A stretch of DNA of 5,522 nucleotides from an uncultured Collinsella sp. (GTDB lineage: Bacteria; Actinomycetota; Coriobacteriia; Coriobacteriales; Coriobacteriaceae). How positions within the stretch are numbered: position 1 is the stretch's first letter; each line of letters begins with the position of its first letter. A program made the position numbers and the translations under genes. The notes beneath the pieces are model-generated. The model did no database searches. It had not been told where the DNA came from and saw only the letters and a list, made by a program, of their open reading frames with translations. Below are positions 1-5,261 of this stretch, piece by piece. The DNA lies in assembly GCA_937934355.1 (NCBI GenBank), contig CALGZY010000056.1, forward strand, positions 1-5,522. Direction: 5' to 3'.

Positions 1-745
1 CGATGCGCTCGGCCCAGACCTCGTCGGGCTCGCCCATGGAGACCCACACGTCGGTGTAGATAACGTCGGCACCGGTGACGCCGTCCTTGACGTCGGTGGT
101 CAGCTTGATGGTGCAGCCGTTGGCCTCGGCGATGGGCTTGCAGGCCTCGATGACGTCGTCGGCGGGCATGCACTCCTCGGGGCCGCAGGCCACGAAGTTC
201 ATGCCGAGCTTGGAGCAGACAACCATGAGGGAGCGAGCAACGTTGTTCTTGCAGTCGCCCATGAAGACGAGGGTCTTGCCCTTGATGTCGTAGTTGAAGT
301 TCTCCTGGACGGTCAGGATGTCGGCGAGCATCTGGGTGGGATGCCACTCAGTGGTCAGGCCGTTCCACACGGGCACGCCGGACTTAGCAGCGAGCTCCTC
401 GACGTCGTCCTGGGCAAAGCCACGGAACTCGATGCCGTCATACATGCGGCCGAGAACGCGAGCGGTGTCCTCGATGGACTCCTTCTTGCCCATCTGCGAC
501 GAACCCGGATCTAGGTAGGTCACGCCCATGCCCAGATCCATGCCGCCGACCTCGAAGGCGCAGCGGGTACGAGTGGAGGTCTTCTGGAAGAGCAGAACGA
601 TGTTCTTGCCCTCGAGATAGCGGTGCGGAACGCCAGCGCGCTTCATGTCCTTGAAGTTCTTGGAAAGCTTGAGCAAGTACTCGATCTCCTCGGTGGAGAG
701 GTCGAGGAGCTTGAGGAAGCTACGGCCGGAGAGGTTAACACCCAT
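1..745 (-). CDS. arcB: Ornithine carbamoyltransferase, catabolic type (partial, C-terminus off the left edge)
   Basis: Ornithine carbamoyltransferase. In this context it would run catabolically, converting citrulline plus phosphate to ornithine and carbamoyl phosphate in the cytoplasm. I translated 248 residues from the ATG at 745; the family is usually about 330-340 residues, so roughly the last quarter is missing. Visible family motifs are the carbamoyl-phosphate loop STRTR (residues 57-61, within FQKTSTRTR), RVLGRMYDGIEFRGF (about 96-110), HPTQ (135-138), the GDCKNNVARS segment (163-172; GDGRNNVANS-like in relatives) and the ornithine-binding DVWVSMGE segment with the SMG loop (232-239). 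The start is supported by an AAAGGA-type Shine-Dalgarno with about 8 nt spacing (753-759) and by an N-terminus of normal length. It lies 105 bp downstream of arcA copy 1 in the same direction, so co-transcription is likely. The catabolic (arcB) rather than biosynthetic (argF) label rests on this neighbourhood. Confidence 0.93.
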   Translation of the reverse strand, partial: MGVNLSGRSFLKLLDLSTEEIEYLLKLSKNFKDMKRAGVPHRYLEGKNIVLLFQKTSTRTRCAFEVGGMDLGMGVTYLDPGSSQMGKKESIEDTARVLGRMYDGIEFRGFAQDDVEELAAKSGVPVWNGLTTEWHPTQMLADILTVQENFNYDIKGKTLVFMGDCKNNVARSLMVVCSKLGMNFVACGPEECMPADDVIEACKPIAEANGCTIKLTTDVKDGVTGADVIYTDVWVSMGEPDEVWAERI

Positions 746-790
746 GGTTCGTTTCCTTTCGAAAAAATGAATTACGTAAGTATTAGTGTT

Positions 791-838
791 GCCCGTTTGA
801 CGGGCGAAACCGGTGCGGTTGTAGGGGGACCGCACCGG
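791..838 (-). terminator. Tandem hairpins between arcA copy 1 and arcB (partial terminator or mRNA-processing element)
   Basis: Two perfect inverted repeats fill the gap after the arcA copy 1 stop. The first, 13 nt past the stop, pairs CCGGTGCGGT (810-819) with ACCGCACCGG (829-838) around a 9-nt loop. On the minus strand it is followed by only TTT. The second pairs GCCCGT (791-796) with ACGGGC (800-805) around a 3-nt loop and has no T-tract. Because arcB follows in the same direction, these look like an attenuating or 3'-end-stabilising element rather than a full terminator. Direct sequence evidence for the structures is strong; the function is inferred. Confidence 0.5.
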
Positions 839-850
839 AAACGGAAAGAC

Positions 851-2092
851 TTAGAGGTCCTCGCGCCAGAAGGGCATGCTCATGCAGCGCGGGCCGCCGC
901 GGCCGCGGGAGAGCTCGGCGGAGGGCACGACGAGAAGGTCCAGGCCCTCCTTGTACAGCACGTCGTTGGTGACGGTGTTGCGGGCGTAGACGCAGATCTT
1001 GCCGGGCTCGACGCACAGGGTGTTGGAGCCGTCGTTCCACTGCTCGCGGGAGGCCGCGATCGGGTCGCCGCCGCCGCAGGGGATCAGCTTGACCTGGTCG
1101 ACGCCGGTGGCGTCCTCCAGGACGTGCTCGAGGGTGTCCTCGATCAGGCGGATGTTCACGTCGCCCGGGTTCTTGCCGGCGGTCAGCTCGTAGACGCGCA
1201 GGGTGCCCATGATGGCGGGGTGGATCGTGAACTTATCGACGTCGATCTGGGTGAAGACCGTGTCGAGGTGCATGAAGGCGCGCGAGACCGGGATGTCGAA
1301 GGCCAGGATGCGCTCGACCTTGGAGTCGGAGTTCCAGAAGATGTTCTGGGCCATGACGTCGATGGCCGCGGCCTGGGTGCGCTGGGAGATGCCGACGGCG
1401 AGGGTCTTCTCGTTGATGTTCAGCACGTCGCCGCCCTCGGTGTGGAACTGGCAGTCGCGGCGGAAGTACAGGGAGACGTCCTTGTAGTCGGGGTGGTACT
1501 TGAAGACGTACTTGCCGTACAGGGTCTCGCGGTTGCGGGTGACCGAGTACATGCGGTTGAGGTTGACGCCCTCGCCGACGACCGCGAACGGGTCGCGGGT
1601 GAAGTAGAGGTTGGGCATCGGGTCGATGATCAGGTCGGACTCGGACTCGGAGTTGACCAGGGAGTCGAGGGTCGTGGACGCCGTGAGGGGCATGTCGATC
1701 TCGGCCTTGGTCATGCCGGCCATGGTCTTCTTGACGAACTCGAGGTTGTCCTCGATGGAGTCCAGCTTCTCGCGGACGATCTGCGGCATGTGCTGGCCGC
1801 GGATGCCGGCCTCGGCGATGTACTGGTCGGTGAACTCGGCGCGGGCGCCGGGGACCTGGTCGAACACCTCGGCGACGAGGTTCTCGAGGTAGAGGACCTC
1901 CACGCCCTGGTCCCTCAGGATCTGGGCGAAGGTGTCGTGCTCCTGCTGTGCGACCTCCAGGAACGGGACGTCGTCGAACAGGAGTCGCTCGAGCTCGTCG
2001 GGCGGCAGGTTGAGGAGCTCGTCGCCGGGACGGTGCAGGCAGACCTTCCTGAGCTTGCCGATCTCGGAAGGCACGTGCAGACCTTTCGTCAT
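851..2092 (-). CDS. arcA: Arginine deiminase, copy 1
   Basis: Arginine deiminase (arginine iminohydrolase), hydrolysing L-arginine to L-citrulline and ammonia, the first step of the cytoplasmic ADI pathway. At 413 residues it is full length for the family. Guanidino-modifying enzyme motifs are all present: the LHRPGDEL N-terminal arginine loop (19-26), FTRDP with Asp167, HTEGGD with Glu219, HLDTVFTQID with His275 and Asp277, and the C-terminal RGGPRCMSMP with the nucleophile Cys403. These match the Asp/Glu/His/Asp/Cys catalytic set known from Pseudomonas and Mycoplasma ADI. The ATG start gives the usual few residues before HVPSEIG; a GTG at codon 7 with AAAGG upstream is a weaker alternative. 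It has its own diverged promoter and is probably co-transcribed with arcB. The protein is identical to copy 2. Codon choice is strongly biased to G/C-ending codons, as expected of a highly expressed gene. Confidence 0.97.
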   Translation of the reverse strand: MTKGLHVPSEIGKLRKVCLHRPGDELLNLPPDELERLLFDDVPFLEVAQQEHDTFAQILRDQGVEVLYLENLVAEVFDQVPGARAEFTDQYIAEAGIRGQHMPQIVREKLDSIEDNLEFVKKTMAGMTKAEIDMPLTASTTLDSLVNSESESDLIIDPMPNLYFTRDPFAVVGEGVNLNRMYSVTRNRETLYGKYVFKYHPDYKDVSLYFRRDCQFHTEGGDVLNINEKTLAVGISQRTQAAAIDVMAQNIFWNSDSKVERILAFDIPVSRAFMHLDTVFTQIDVDKFTIHPAIMGTLRVYELTAGKNPGDVNIRLIEDTLEHVLEDATGVDQVKLIPCGGGDPIAASREQWNDGSNTLCVEPGKICVYARNTVTNDVLYKEGLDLLVVPSAELSRGRGGPRCMSMPFWREDL

Positions 2093-2094
2093 GG

Positions 2095-2107
2095 CCTCCT
2101 ACCTTTC
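2095..2107 (-). promoter_or_regulatory. arcA copy 1 ribosome binding site, unusual double Shine-Dalgarno
   Basis: Reading toward the ATG, GAAAGG (2102-2107) ends 9 nt before the start and a perfect AGGAGG (2095-2100) ends only 2 nt before it. The nearer element is too close for standard spacing, so the farther GAAAGG may set the start, or the two may compete. The same arrangement is present in copy 2. Confidence 0.6.
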
Positions 2108-2112
2108 TTTCG

Positions 2113-2128
2113 GGCCCCTGTCAGGGCC
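2113..2128 (-). promoter_or_regulatory. Small leader hairpin before the arcA copy 1 RBS
   Basis: GGCCC (2113-2117) pairs with GGGCC (2124-2128) around a 6-nt loop, just upstream of the GAAAGG element. Copy 2 has a related GGCC/GGCC hairpin at 5200-5212 with a different loop. Identity between the two arcA repeats breaks inside this hairpin. The structure is short, so its role in translation is only a suggestion. Confidence 0.4.
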
Positions 2129-2135
2129 GATTCGT

Positions 2136-2160
2136 TAGCGCCCCTCCGTGTGAGGCGTTA
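2136..2160 (-). promoter_or_regulatory. Conserved 5'-leader hairpin of arcA copy 1 (loop ACACGGA)
   Basis: On the minus strand TAACGCCTC, a 7-nt loop ACACGGA and GGGGCGCTA form a 9-position stem with one A.C mismatch and one G-U pair. The hairpin in front of copy 2 (5221-5245) keeps the same stem length and an AYACGGA loop, while the outermost pair changes from U-A here to C-G there. That compensatory change between otherwise diverged leaders suggests a selected RNA structure. It lies 43 nt before the start codon. Confidence 0.5.
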
Positions 2161-2174
2161 TTGCTGACGACATA

Positions 2175-2204
2175 TTTATATCCAAAATCAGTTCATACTT
2201 CCAC
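2175..2204 (-). promoter_or_regulatory. Predicted promoter of arcA copy 1
   Basis: The -10 candidate is TATAAA (2175-2180) and the poor -35 candidate is GTGGAA (2199-2204), separated by 18 bp. The hexamers and spacing are kept at the same place in front of copy 2 (TATAAC, GTGGAA, 18 bp), with TTTTGGA before the -10 also conserved. A weak -35 with 18-bp spacing next to a direct-repeat box suggests activator dependence. The predicted transcript start near 2168 would give a leader of about 75 nt. Confidence 0.5.
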
Positions 2205-2211
2205 CTCGCCT

Positions 2212-2241
2212 CCGAACGGTTTTATATGAGGGGTGAACGGC
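2212..2241 (-). promoter_or_regulatory. LytTR-type direct-repeat operator upstream of arcA copy 1
   Basis: Two 9-bp direct repeats on the minus strand, GCCGTTCAC (2233-2241) and ACCGTTCGG (2212-2220), are separated by 12 bp, a 21-bp or two-helical-turn period. The published LytTR response-regulator site is [TA][AC][CA]GTTN[AG][TG] repeated with 12-13 bp between. The proximal repeat here matches 9 of 9 positions and the distal 7 of 9. The proximal repeat ends 7 bp before the -35 candidate, the usual place for an activator. No regulator gene is in the window, so the LytTR assignment is inference. Confidence 0.5.
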
Positions 2242-2468
2242 ATACACATATACTTCACGCATGGCACACTTTGATTTAATAAAGTTTATTTACGTGCTTA
2301 AACGCGTTTTCAATCCAAATAACAAATGGAACTTAACTTTATTAAACCACCCTCAAATTGCATATTTCCAATATAGCTATGAATAGAATTAGCGATTCAT
2401 ACCGCGTCTCAACCATTTTCATTTTTATTCAGAAAAAAGTTTGTCCTATTCATTTCTGGTAACAAATT
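2242..2468. other. AT-rich intergenic region upstream of arcA copy 1, no gene seen
   Basis: This stretch lies between the arcA copy 1 operator and the inverted third box. It is strikingly AT-rich (about 30% G+C over 2281-2400 by hand count). I found no convincing gene: a 27-codon plus-strand frame at 2379-2462 has no ribosome binding site. CTGGTAA (2456-2462) can pair with TTACCAG (2474-2480), overlapping the third box. Low G+C could reflect curved or UP-element-like DNA or binding by an AT-seeking nucleoid protein; none of these can be shown from the sequence alone. Confidence 0.6.
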
Positions 2469-2498
2469 ACCGTTTACCAGACGCTTGATACCGTTCAC
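2469..2498 (+). promoter_or_regulatory. Third 21-bp-spaced box, inverted relative to the arcA operators
   Basis: On the plus strand ACCGTTTAC (2469-2477) and ACCGTTCAC (2490-2498) are 12 bp apart, the same repeat unit and 21-bp period as the two arcA operators. Each matches 8 of 9 positions of the LytTR consensus. It points away from arcA copy 1, and no -35/-10 pair at the arcA spacing follows it. TATAAG at 2510-2515 is too close to correspond. No rightward gene was found downstream before the antisense of the aminotransferase gene. Confidence 0.4.
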
Positions 2499-2574
2499 CG
2501 GAAGCTCAGTATAAGGCCCATCGGATACCGGCTCGCCTTACGGCCTCATTTGTAACAACTTGACTTCTCGGTAT

Positions 2575-2615
2575 AGAAAAACAGTCCCGCTCCCCTCATG
2601 GGAAACGGGACTGTT
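2575..2615 (-). terminator. Rho-independent terminator of the aminotransferase gene
   Basis: A perfect 10-bp stem pairs 2580-2589 with 2606-2615 (AACAGTCCCG on either strand), with further pairing possible in the loop (TTCCC with GGGGA). On the minus strand it runs into TTTTTC. It begins about 48 nt past the aminotransferase stop, so arcA copy 1 should depend mainly on its own promoter. Confidence 0.88.
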
Positions 2616-2663
2616 ATCGATAATCGTAGACAGATTTGAGCGGTTTTGAGAGCCGTCGGAATC

Positions 2664-3788
2664 CTAGCGATCGAACTCCGCCAGTGCCTCGCCCAAAAGC
2701 CTCAGACCCTCGCGCAGAACGTCCTCGCTCGCGCAGTAGCCCAGGCGTGCGCCGCAGGGAAGCTCAAAGCGGCTACCGGGAACCAACAGCACTCCCCTCT
2801 CGGCCAGCAGGCGCTTGCAGAACTCCTCGTCGTCCTCGGGAATATCCAGCTGGATTAACGAGGTAGACACGCCCTGTGGGGCCGTCCAGGAAACGCGATG
2901 CTGCGTATCGATCCAAGCCTGCGCGATATCGCGGTTGCCAAACACGATCTTGCGGTTGCGCTCGAGGATCTTGTCCTTGTGCTTGAGCACATAGGTCGCC
3001 AGGGCGTCGTTGAACACGCCGCCGCAAATCATGGTGTAGTCGCGGTGCGTGCGAATGCGGTTAGACACCTCTTCGTCTGCCACAACCCAGCCCACGCGGG
3101 CCGCGGGCGTCGAATAGGTCTTGGACACCGAGTTGGTGACGATGGCCTTCTCGTACACATCGGCCATCGACAAAAAGTCCTCAGTGTTCTCAAGCGGCAG
3201 GTACACCTCGTCGCACAGCACATAGGCACCCACCGAGCGGGCGATCTCGGCAATCTGGCCGAGCGTGTCGGCATCGAGCACCGTTCCGATGGGGTTCGAT
3301 GCGTTGTTGATACAGATGAGCTTCGTGTTGGGACGAACGATGCGCTTGAGCTCCTCGATATCGGGTTTCCATCCGAGCTCCTCGCGAAGCTCCCAATACT
3401 CGACCTCGGCGCCGAGCGTACGCGGGATCTCATAGAGCGGCGCATAGGTAGGCCACTCGGCGATAACGTGGTCGCCGGGCTCGACTACAGCCATGATGGC
3501 GTTGAGATTGGCGCCCGTGCAGCCATTGGTCTGCAGAATGTGATCGGGATTGACCTCGCGACGATACAGCTTGGCAACCTCGGCCTTAAACTCCGGCGAA
3601 CCCTCGATCCAGCCGTAGTTCATCTTCTCGCGATCCAGGCGCTCGTAGAACGTGGCGCCGTCCTGTTCGTCGAGCGCGCGAAGCTCGCCCATGGTAAGCG
3701 ACGAAATCGTCGACTGGGCGATATCCCACGTGGCGCTCTTCTCCCAAACGTTGAGCCACTCCTCAACGCCGATTGCCTTGATATCCAT
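2664..3788 (-). CDS. arcT: ArcT-like PLP-dependent aminotransferase (fold type I, class I/II)
   Basis: A class I/II aminotransferase of 374 residues, cytoplasmic, using pyridoxal phosphate. The motifs in order are YGW (58-60), the cofactor-phosphate loop NGCTGAN (88-94), the ring-stacking region WPTY (112-115), NNASNPIG with Asn165, DEVY with Asp193 and Tyr196, the Schiff-base lysine Lys223 in SVSKTYS, Arg231 in ARVGW, and a probable substrate-carboxylate arginine in GARLGY (Arg348). The substrate is not readable from the sequence. Its place between two arcA genes fits the putative transaminase ArcT of some ADI operons, such as that of Lactobacillus sakei. Capreomycidine-synthase-like annotation is another possibility for this kind of protein. 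The start at 3788 is chosen because TAAGGAG sits 7 nt upstream; an in-frame ATG at 3842 lies against the preceding terminator and is rejected. Codon use is less extreme than in arcA. The family call is firm; the symbol is moderate. Confidence 0.85.
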   Translation of the reverse strand: MDIKAIGVEEWLNVWEKSATWDIAQSTISSLTMGELRALDEQDGATFYERLDREKMNYGWIEGSPEFKAEVAKLYRREVNPDHILQTNGCTGANLNAIMAVVEPGDHVIAEWPTYAPLYEIPRTLGAEVEYWELREELGWKPDIEELKRIVRPNTKLICINNASNPIGTVLDADTLGQIAEIARSVGAYVLCDEVYLPLENTEDFLSMADVYEKAIVTNSVSKTYSTPAARVGWVVADEEVSNRIRTHRDYTMICGGVFNDALATYVLKHKDKILERNRKIVFGNRDIAQAWIDTQHRVSWTAPQGVSTSLIQLDIPEDDEEFCKRLLAERGVLLVPGSRFELPCGARLGYCASEDVLREGLRLLGEALAEFDR

Positions 3789-3795
3789 GACCAAG

Positions 3796-3802
3796 CTCCT
3801 TA
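3796..3802 (-). promoter_or_regulatory. Ribosome binding site that fixes the aminotransferase start
   Basis: A perfect TAAGGAG on the minus strand lies 7 nt before the ATG at 3788. It decides in favour of this start over the in-frame ATGs at 3815 and 3842, neither of which has a comparable site. Confidence 0.85.
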
Positions 3803-3837
3803 CAAAAGCAGTCATCCAATCGTGTTGACGTTCCTCA

Positions 3838-3875
3838 TACAAGAATGGGGCGGTGCGAATACCCGCACCGCCCCA
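3838..3875 (-). terminator. Hairpin terminator after arcA copy 2
   Basis: TGGGGCGGTGCG (3846-3857) pairs perfectly with CGCACCGCCCCA (3864-3875), a 12-bp GC-rich stem with a 6-nt loop. The minus-strand tail is TTCTTGT, a broken T-tract, so termination may be partial and some transcripts could read into the aminotransferase gene. A weaker AU-rich hairpin (3883-3889 with 3898-3904) lies between the arcA stop and this one. The gap from arcA copy 2 to the aminotransferase start is 149 bp, and I could not identify a clear separate promoter in it. Confidence 0.7.
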
Positions 3876-3937
3876 ATGGGAGACATCTAATGGCAGCTAG
3901 ATGTATGTATTAAGACCTGTACGGGTCCTTGAAGACC

Positions 3938-5179
3938 TTAGAGGTCCTCGCGCCAGAAGGGCATGCTCATGCAGCGCGGGCCGCCGCGGCCGCGGGAGAG
4001 CTCGGCGGAGGGCACGACGAGAAGGTCCAGGCCCTCCTTGTACAGCACGTCGTTGGTGACGGTGTTGCGGGCGTAGACGCAGATCTTGCCGGGCTCGACG
4101 CACAGGGTGTTGGAGCCGTCGTTCCACTGCTCGCGGGAGGCCGCGATCGGGTCGCCGCCGCCGCAGGGGATCAGCTTGACCTGGTCGACGCCGGTGGCGT
4201 CCTCCAGGACGTGCTCGAGGGTGTCCTCGATCAGGCGGATGTTCACGTCGCCCGGGTTCTTGCCGGCGGTCAGCTCGTAGACGCGCAGGGTGCCCATGAT
4301 GGCGGGGTGGATCGTGAACTTATCGACGTCGATCTGGGTGAAGACCGTGTCGAGGTGCATGAAGGCGCGCGAGACCGGGATGTCGAAGGCCAGGATGCGC
4401 TCGACCTTGGAGTCGGAGTTCCAGAAGATGTTCTGGGCCATGACGTCGATGGCCGCGGCCTGGGTGCGCTGGGAGATGCCGACGGCGAGGGTCTTCTCGT
4501 TGATGTTCAGCACGTCGCCGCCCTCGGTGTGGAACTGGCAGTCGCGGCGGAAGTACAGGGAGACGTCCTTGTAGTCGGGGTGGTACTTGAAGACGTACTT
4601 GCCGTACAGGGTCTCGCGGTTGCGGGTGACCGAGTACATGCGGTTGAGGTTGACGCCCTCGCCGACGACCGCGAACGGGTCGCGGGTGAAGTAGAGGTTG
4701 GGCATCGGGTCGATGATCAGGTCGGACTCGGACTCGGAGTTGACCAGGGAGTCGAGGGTCGTGGACGCCGTGAGGGGCATGTCGATCTCGGCCTTGGTCA
4801 TGCCGGCCATGGTCTTCTTGACGAACTCGAGGTTGTCCTCGATGGAGTCCAGCTTCTCGCGGACGATCTGCGGCATGTGCTGGCCGCGGATGCCGGCCTC
4901 GGCGATGTACTGGTCGGTGAACTCGGCGCGGGCGCCGGGGACCTGGTCGAACACCTCGGCGACGAGGTTCTCGAGGTAGAGGACCTCCACGCCCTGGTCC
5001 CTCAGGATCTGGGCGAAGGTGTCGTGCTCCTGCTGTGCGACCTCCAGGAACGGGACGTCGTCGAACAGGAGTCGCTCGAGCTCGTCGGGCGGCAGGTTGA
5101 GGAGCTCGTCGCCGGGACGGTGCAGGCAGACCTTCCTGAGCTTGCCGATCTCGGAAGGCACGTGCAGACCTTTCGTCAT
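3938..5179 (-). CDS. arcA: Arginine deiminase, copy 2
   Basis: A second arginine deiminase of 413 residues, identical in amino acid sequence to copy 1, with the same catalytic set (Asp167, Glu219, His275, Asp277, Cys403). It should catalyse the same arginine to citrulline reaction. It differs from copy 1 only in context: its own promoter region is related but diverged, it is followed by a strong hairpin rather than arcB, and the next gene is the aminotransferase. This suggests that the two copies supply the same enzyme under different control, or raise gene dosage. Both genes are intact, with no frameshift or stop. The start is assigned as in copy 1. If the assembly merged reads from the two copies, a few real differences could have been hidden. 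Confidence 0.97.
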   Translation of the reverse strand: MTKGLHVPSEIGKLRKVCLHRPGDELLNLPPDELERLLFDDVPFLEVAQQEHDTFAQILRDQGVEVLYLENLVAEVFDQVPGARAEFTDQYIAEAGIRGQHMPQIVREKLDSIEDNLEFVKKTMAGMTKAEIDMPLTASTTLDSLVNSESESDLIIDPMPNLYFTRDPFAVVGEGVNLNRMYSVTRNRETLYGKYVFKYHPDYKDVSLYFRRDCQFHTEGGDVLNINEKTLAVGISQRTQAAAIDVMAQNIFWNSDSKVERILAFDIPVSRAFMHLDTVFTQIDVDKFTIHPAIMGTLRVYELTAGKNPGDVNIRLIEDTLEHVLEDATGVDQVKLIPCGGGDPIAASREQWNDGSNTLCVEPGKICVYARNTVTNDVLYKEGLDLLVVPSAELSRGRGGPRCMSMPFWREDL

Positions 5180-5181
5180 GG

Positions 5182-5194
5182 CCTCCTACCTTTC
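5182..5194 (-). promoter_or_regulatory. arcA copy 2 ribosome binding site, unusual double Shine-Dalgarno
   Basis: This is identical to copy 1: GAAAGG (5189-5194) ends 9 nt before the ATG and AGGAGG (5182-5187) ends only 2 nt before it. It lies inside the perfectly conserved repeat. Confidence 0.6.
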
Positions 5195-5199
5195 TTTCG

Positions 5200-5212
5200 G
5201 GCCTTACTGGCC
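5200..5212 (-). promoter_or_regulatory. Small leader hairpin before the arcA copy 2 RBS
   Basis: GGCC (5200-5203) pairs with GGCC (5209-5212) around a 5-nt loop. It is the counterpart of 2113-2128 in copy 1, with pairing retained although loop bases differ. At four base pairs it is marginal taken alone. Confidence 0.35.
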
Positions 5213-5220
5213 GAATGTAT

Positions 5221-5245
5221 CAGCGCCCCTCCGTATGGGACGCTG
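5221..5245 (-). promoter_or_regulatory. Conserved 5'-leader hairpin of arcA copy 2 (loop ATACGGA)
   Basis: On the minus strand CAGCGTCCC, a 7-nt loop ATACGGA and GGGGCGCTG form an unbroken 9-bp stem (one G-U pair). It is more stable than its copy 1 partner at 2136-2160, which has an A.C mismatch. Loop sequence and stem length are kept. It lies 41 nt before the start codon. Confidence 0.55.
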
Positions 5246-5261
5246 CTTGCTGACAGCTCTA

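Larger units (their letters stand above)
850..2116. repeat. 1267-bp direct repeat, copy 1 (arcA coding region plus RBS)
   Basis: This segment matches 3937-5203 at a constant offset of 3087 bp. I found no mismatch in the lines compared base by base, and all translated frames of the two copies are identical. Identity begins at the arcA stop codon (only one base beyond it matches) and ends 24 bp upstream of the start codon, inside a small leader hairpin. Outside these limits the 5' flank is homologous but diverged and the 3' flank is unrelated. Confidence 0.95.
3937..5203. repeat. 1267-bp direct repeat, copy 2 (arcA coding region plus RBS)
   Basis: This is the partner of 850-2116, in the same orientation, with 1820 bp (containing the aminotransferase gene) between them. 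The DNA appears identical throughout, including all synonymous positions checked. There are no terminal inverted repeats, target-site duplications or transposase, so it is a gene duplication rather than a mobile element. Confidence 0.95.

Noticed and set aside
623..2167. Long open reading frame of 514 codons on the plus strand opposite arcA copy 1 (and a 464-codon one at 3929-5323)
   Set aside because: The frames are antisense to real arcA genes. They consist of low-complexity Val/Leu/Asp/Gly-rich sequence that arises from strong G/C third-position bias, have no ribosome binding site, and resemble no known family.
2221..2260. ArgR or CRP/FNR-type palindromic operator near the arcA promoters
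   Set aside because: AT-rich fragments such as those around 2221-2255 and 5321-5341 do not form a convincing ARG box or TGTGA-N6-TCACA palindrome and are not conserved between the two copies, unlike the 21-bp-spaced direct repeats.
2379..2462. 27-codon plus-strand frame in the AT-rich gap, a possible small peptide gene
   Set aside because: It has no ribosome binding site or promoter, no recognisable leader-peptide features such as Arg runs before a terminator, and frames of this length are expected by chance.
3789..3842. 18-residue N-terminal extension of the aminotransferase (starts at ATG 3842 or 3815)
   Set aside because: The upstream ATGs lack a Shine-Dalgarno, the 3842 start lies in the tail of the arcA copy 2 terminator, and TAAGGAG is placed perfectly for the start at 3788.
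2898..3890. 330-codon plus-strand frame opposite the aminotransferase gene
   Set aside because: It is a mirror of the aminotransferase coding sequence, with His/Arg/Gly-rich composition typical of an antisense shadow, and it runs through the terminator hairpin.
850..5203. The repeats as insertion sequences or a composite transposon carrying the aminotransferase
   Set aside because: The repeats contain only arcA, with no transposase, terminal inverted repeats or target-site duplication, and the homology continues in diverged form into the promoters.
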